64,000 nucleotides of DNA from UBA5018 sp947463165. Lineage in GTDB: Bacteria; Cyanobacteriota; Cyanobacteriia; PCC-6307; Cyanobiaceae. Under the pieces are notes generated by a model. That model ran no database searches, was not told the origin of the DNA, and saw only the letters and a list, made by a program, of their open reading frames with translations. The position numbers and the translations under genes were made by a program. Positions 62,047-64,000 of this stretch are shown here, one piece after another. Numbering within the stretch: position 1 is the first letter of the stretch; every line of letters begins with the position of its first letter. The stretch spans positions 62,001-126,000 of the forward strand of contig CALRTY020000005.1 of the NCBI GenBank assembly GCA_943371245.1, written 5' to 3'.

Positions 62047-62328
62047 ATGGTGGCTATCCCTCCCGGCGAACGCCGTCGCTGCAGCCTCTGCCAGGTGGAA
62101 ATCCAGGGCATGACAGGCGGCGTTGATCTGGTGCACTTCTCCCAGGGCGCCCCCGGCAGCCGCGCCAAGCTCTGGGCGCGGGTGTGCCAGTACCTGCGGA
62201 GCGATGAGCAGAAGTGCCAGTGCATTAACCAGGACAGCAACCTGGTGGGCAAGGTGGTCAAGAGTGATTACTACGACGAGGCTCCGGTGATCGACCTCAC
62301 TGGTTTCAGTGAATCCGGGCCGGCCTGA
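62047..62328 (+). CDS. Small cyanobacterial protein with Cys motifs
   Basis: A 93-residue protein whose ATG lies in the CCATGG shared with a possible divergent start. RRRCSLCQVEIQGMTGGVDL and DEQKCQCINQDSNLVGKV hold CxxC and CxC pairs that could bind zinc. FSQGAPGSRAKLWARVCQYL is basic. It ends 6 bp before rimP and is probably cotranscribed with it. Function unknown; the pattern looks conserved in picocyanobacteria. Confidence 0.7.
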   Translation: MVAIPPGERRRCSLCQVEIQGMTGGVDLVHFSQGAPGSRAKLWARVCQYLRSDEQKCQCINQDSNLVGKVVKSDYYDEAPVIDLTGFSESGPA

Positions 62329-62334
62329 ATCCCC

Positions 62335-62808
62335 ATGGCCCATCCCCTGATCCCCCAGCTCGAGGCCCTGGCCGAGGGCCTGCTCAGCCAGGCTGGCTAC
62401 GAGCTGCGCGGCGTGCAGCTCCACAGCCACCGCATTCCGCTGACGCTGCAGGTGCTGGTGCAAAAGGCCGATGGCAGCGACATCAGCCTCGATGAGTGCG
62501 CCAGCTTGAGCGCCCCCCTGGGCGAAGCCATCGAGGCGGCTGAGCTGCTCCCTGGCGCCTATGTTTTAGAGATCAGCAGCCCCGGCATCGGCGAGGAACT
62601 GCACGACGACCGTGATTTCCGCAGCTTTCGCGGTTTTCCGGTGGAGGTGCTGTTCCGAGATGGCAAGGGCGCTGAGACCAGGCGCGAGGGCCTACTGCTC
62701 GAGCGCGATGCGGAGGCTGTGCATCTCAACCTGCGGGGACGCCCTCTGCGCATCCCCCGCGACGAGGTGATCGCCGTGCGCCTGGTGACCGCCTCCGGCG
62801 ACAGCTGA
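62335..62808 (+). CDS. rimP: Ribosome maturation factor RimP
   Basis: A 157-residue protein. GYELRGVQLHSHRIPLTLQV, DGSDISLDECASLSAPLGEA, AYVLEISSPGIGEELHDDRD match RimP, which helps assemble the 30S ribosomal subunit. It is first of the rimP-nusA-infB type operon, with the next gene 76 bp downstream. Confidence 0.95.
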   Translation: MAHPLIPQLEALAEGLLSQAGYELRGVQLHSHRIPLTLQVLVQKADGSDISLDECASLSAPLGEAIEAAELLPGAYVLEISSPGIGEELHDDRDFRSFRGFPVEVLFRDGKGAETRREGLLLERDAEAVHLNLRGRPLRIPRDEVIAVRLVTASGDS

Positions 62809-62884
62809 TGGCCCGCGCCTGGACGTGAGCTCGGCATCGCCCCTGATTTCCCCACAACTGAAAAACCCGCACAACTGAACAGTC

Positions 62885-64000
62885 ATGGCCCTGGTCTTGC
62901 TCCCCGGTCTGAACACCTTGATCGAGGACATCAGCGACGAGAAGAAGCTGCCCGCCACGGTGGTGGAAGCCGCCCTGCGGGAGGCCCTGCTCAAGGGATA
63001 CGAGCGCTATCGGCGAACCCTCTACATCGGCATCAGCGAAGATCCCTTCGAAGAGGATTATTTCTCTAATTTTGATGTGCAGCTTGACCTCGATGAAGAG
63101 GGCTATCGGGTGCTGGCATCCAAGATAATCGTAGATGAGGTGGAGAGCGAAGACCATCAAATTGCCCTGGAAGAAGTGCAGCAGGTGGCCGATGACGCCC
63201 AGATCGGCGACACGGTGGTGCTCGATGTCACGCCGGAGAAGGACGATTTTGGGCGCATGGCCGCAGCCACCACCAAGCAGGTGCTGGCCCAGAAGCTGCG
63301 CGATCAACAGCGGCGCATGATCCAGGAGGAGTTCGCGGATCTGGAGGATCCGGTGCTCACCGCCCGCGTCATCCGCTTTGAGCGCCAGAGCGTGATCATG
63401 GCCGTCAGTAGCGGCCTTGGTCGCCCTGAAGTGGAGGCCGAGCTGCCCCGCCGCGACCAGTTACCCAACGACAATTACCGCGCCAACGCCACCTTCAAGG
63501 TGTTTCTCAAGGAGGTGAGCGAGGTGCCTAGAAGGGGGCCTCAGCTATTTGTTAGCCGCGCCAATGCCGGCCTAGTTGTTTATCTATTTGAAAACGAGGT
63601 GCCCGAGATCCAAGAGGGTGCGGTGCGCATCGTGGCCGTGGCCCGGGAGGCAAATCCCCCCAGCCGCTCGGTGGGACCGCGCACCAAGGTGGCGGTGGAC
63701 AGCGTCGAGCGGGAGGTCGATCCCGTCGGTGCCTGCATCGGCGCCCGCGGCTCCCGCATCCAGCAGGTGGTCAATGAGCTGCGTGGCGAGAAGATCGATG
63801 TAATTCGTTGGTCGGCTGATGCCGGCCAATACATTGCCAACTCCCTCAGCCCCGCCCGGGTGGACCGGGTGCGTTTGGTGGATCCAGATGGTCACCACGC
63901 CCACGTGCTGGTGCCCCCGGATCAGCTGAGCCTGGCGATCGGCCGCGAGGGCCAGAACGTTCGCCTGGCGGCTCGTCTCACCGGCTGGAAGATAGATATC
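62885..64000 (+). CDS. nusA: Transcription termination/antitermination protein NusA, 3' truncated by window
   Basis: Starts at ATG 62885 (MALVLLPGLNTLIEDISDEK) and is open to the last base (372 codons). The N-terminal RNA polymerase-binding domain (AALREALLKGYERYRRTLYI) is followed by an S1-like domain (~135-200), then KH1 (DPVGACIGARGSRIQQVVNE) and the start of KH2 (LAIGREGQNVRLAARLTGWK). It controls pausing and termination. The remaining C-terminus lies outside. Confidence 0.95.
   Translation, partial: MALVLLPGLNTLIEDISDEKKLPATVVEAALREALLKGYERYRRTLYIGISEDPFEEDYFSNFDVQLDLDEEGYRVLASKIIVDEVESEDHQIALEEVQQVADDAQIGDTVVLDVTPEKDDFGRMAAATTKQVLAQKLRDQQRRMIQEEFADLEDPVLTARVIRFERQSVIMAVSSGLGRPEVEAELPRRDQLPNDNYRANATFKVFLKEVSEVPRRGPQLFVSRANAGLVVYLFENEVPEIQEGAVRIVAVAREANPPSRSVGPRTKVAVDSVEREVDPVGACIGARGSRIQQVVNELRGEKIDVIRWSADAGQYIANSLSPARVDRVRLVDPDGHHAHVLVPPDQLSLAIGREGQNVRLAARLTGWKIDI

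Noticed and set aside
1..64000. tRNA or rRNA genes
   Set aside because: I saw no cloverleaf with a GTTCGA-type T loop and acceptor stem, nor any rRNA-like stretch. A dedicated scan could still find one.

Overview
The window looks like a GC-rich freshwater picocyanobacterium of the Cyanobium/Synechococcus type. HIP1 octamers (GCGATCGC) recur, and the core genes (rpiA, rimP, nusA, SelO, Ca2+/H+ antiporter, CrtISO-like oxidase, secreted superoxide dismutase, DUF2256, DUF305) are of that lineage. Everything here is read from the sequence alone; family names come from recognised motifs, not from searches.

Layout. (1) 1-1790: end of a DUF3427 helicase gene, open at the left edge and frameshifted near its 3' end. 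(2) 1.8-14.4 kb: an accessory block with a sigma/RpoA-CTD-like protein, a macro-like/DUF4145 protein, a GHKL ATPase joined to an HExxH domain, a large AT-rich TIR protein, a P-loop kinase with a WYL partner, and toxin-antitoxin (TA) genes. It ends in a second copy of the helicase 3' end. (3) 14.8-16.1 kb: a TacAT-like TA pair and a DUF2256 protein. (4) 16.1-24.9 kb: metal and sulfur handling, with DUF305, a copper P-type ATPase, a cupredoxin, and a persulfide dioxygenase/rhodanese/TauE cluster divergent from an ArsR-type regulator. (5) 25.1-31.5 kb: mostly housekeeping and membrane genes. (6) 31.7-46.8 kb: a second, strongly shuffled accessory zone. It holds VapBC, a J-domain/HNH pair, a broken HicA, a TrlF-like PHP-ATPase, a shattered hsdR interrupted by a TA cassette and an IS200/IS605 element, an ATPase/DUF4276 pair, a GIY-YIG protein and an epsilon/zeta-like TA pair. 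(7) 47.0-64.0 kb: core genes ending in rimP and a nusA cut by the window edge.

Two themes stand out. First, defence blocks are bracketed by repeated relics of host or restriction genes. Relics of the DUF3427 3' end lie at 1.3, 14.4, 39.1 and 45.4 kb, and hsdR C-terminal relics lie at 32.5 and 39.3 kb. This suggests cassettes exchanged by recombination between dead gene ends. Second, many gene gaps carry degenerate short tandem repeats (units of 5, 14, 15, 17 or 18 bp), most strikingly about 0.7 kb of 15-bp-periodic DNA between DUF305 and the copper ATPase.

The best candidates for undescribed systems are the 4.1-10.1 kb trio (macro-like/DUF4145, GHKL-HExxH, TIR) and the J-domain/HNH pair at 33.1-34.8 kb.
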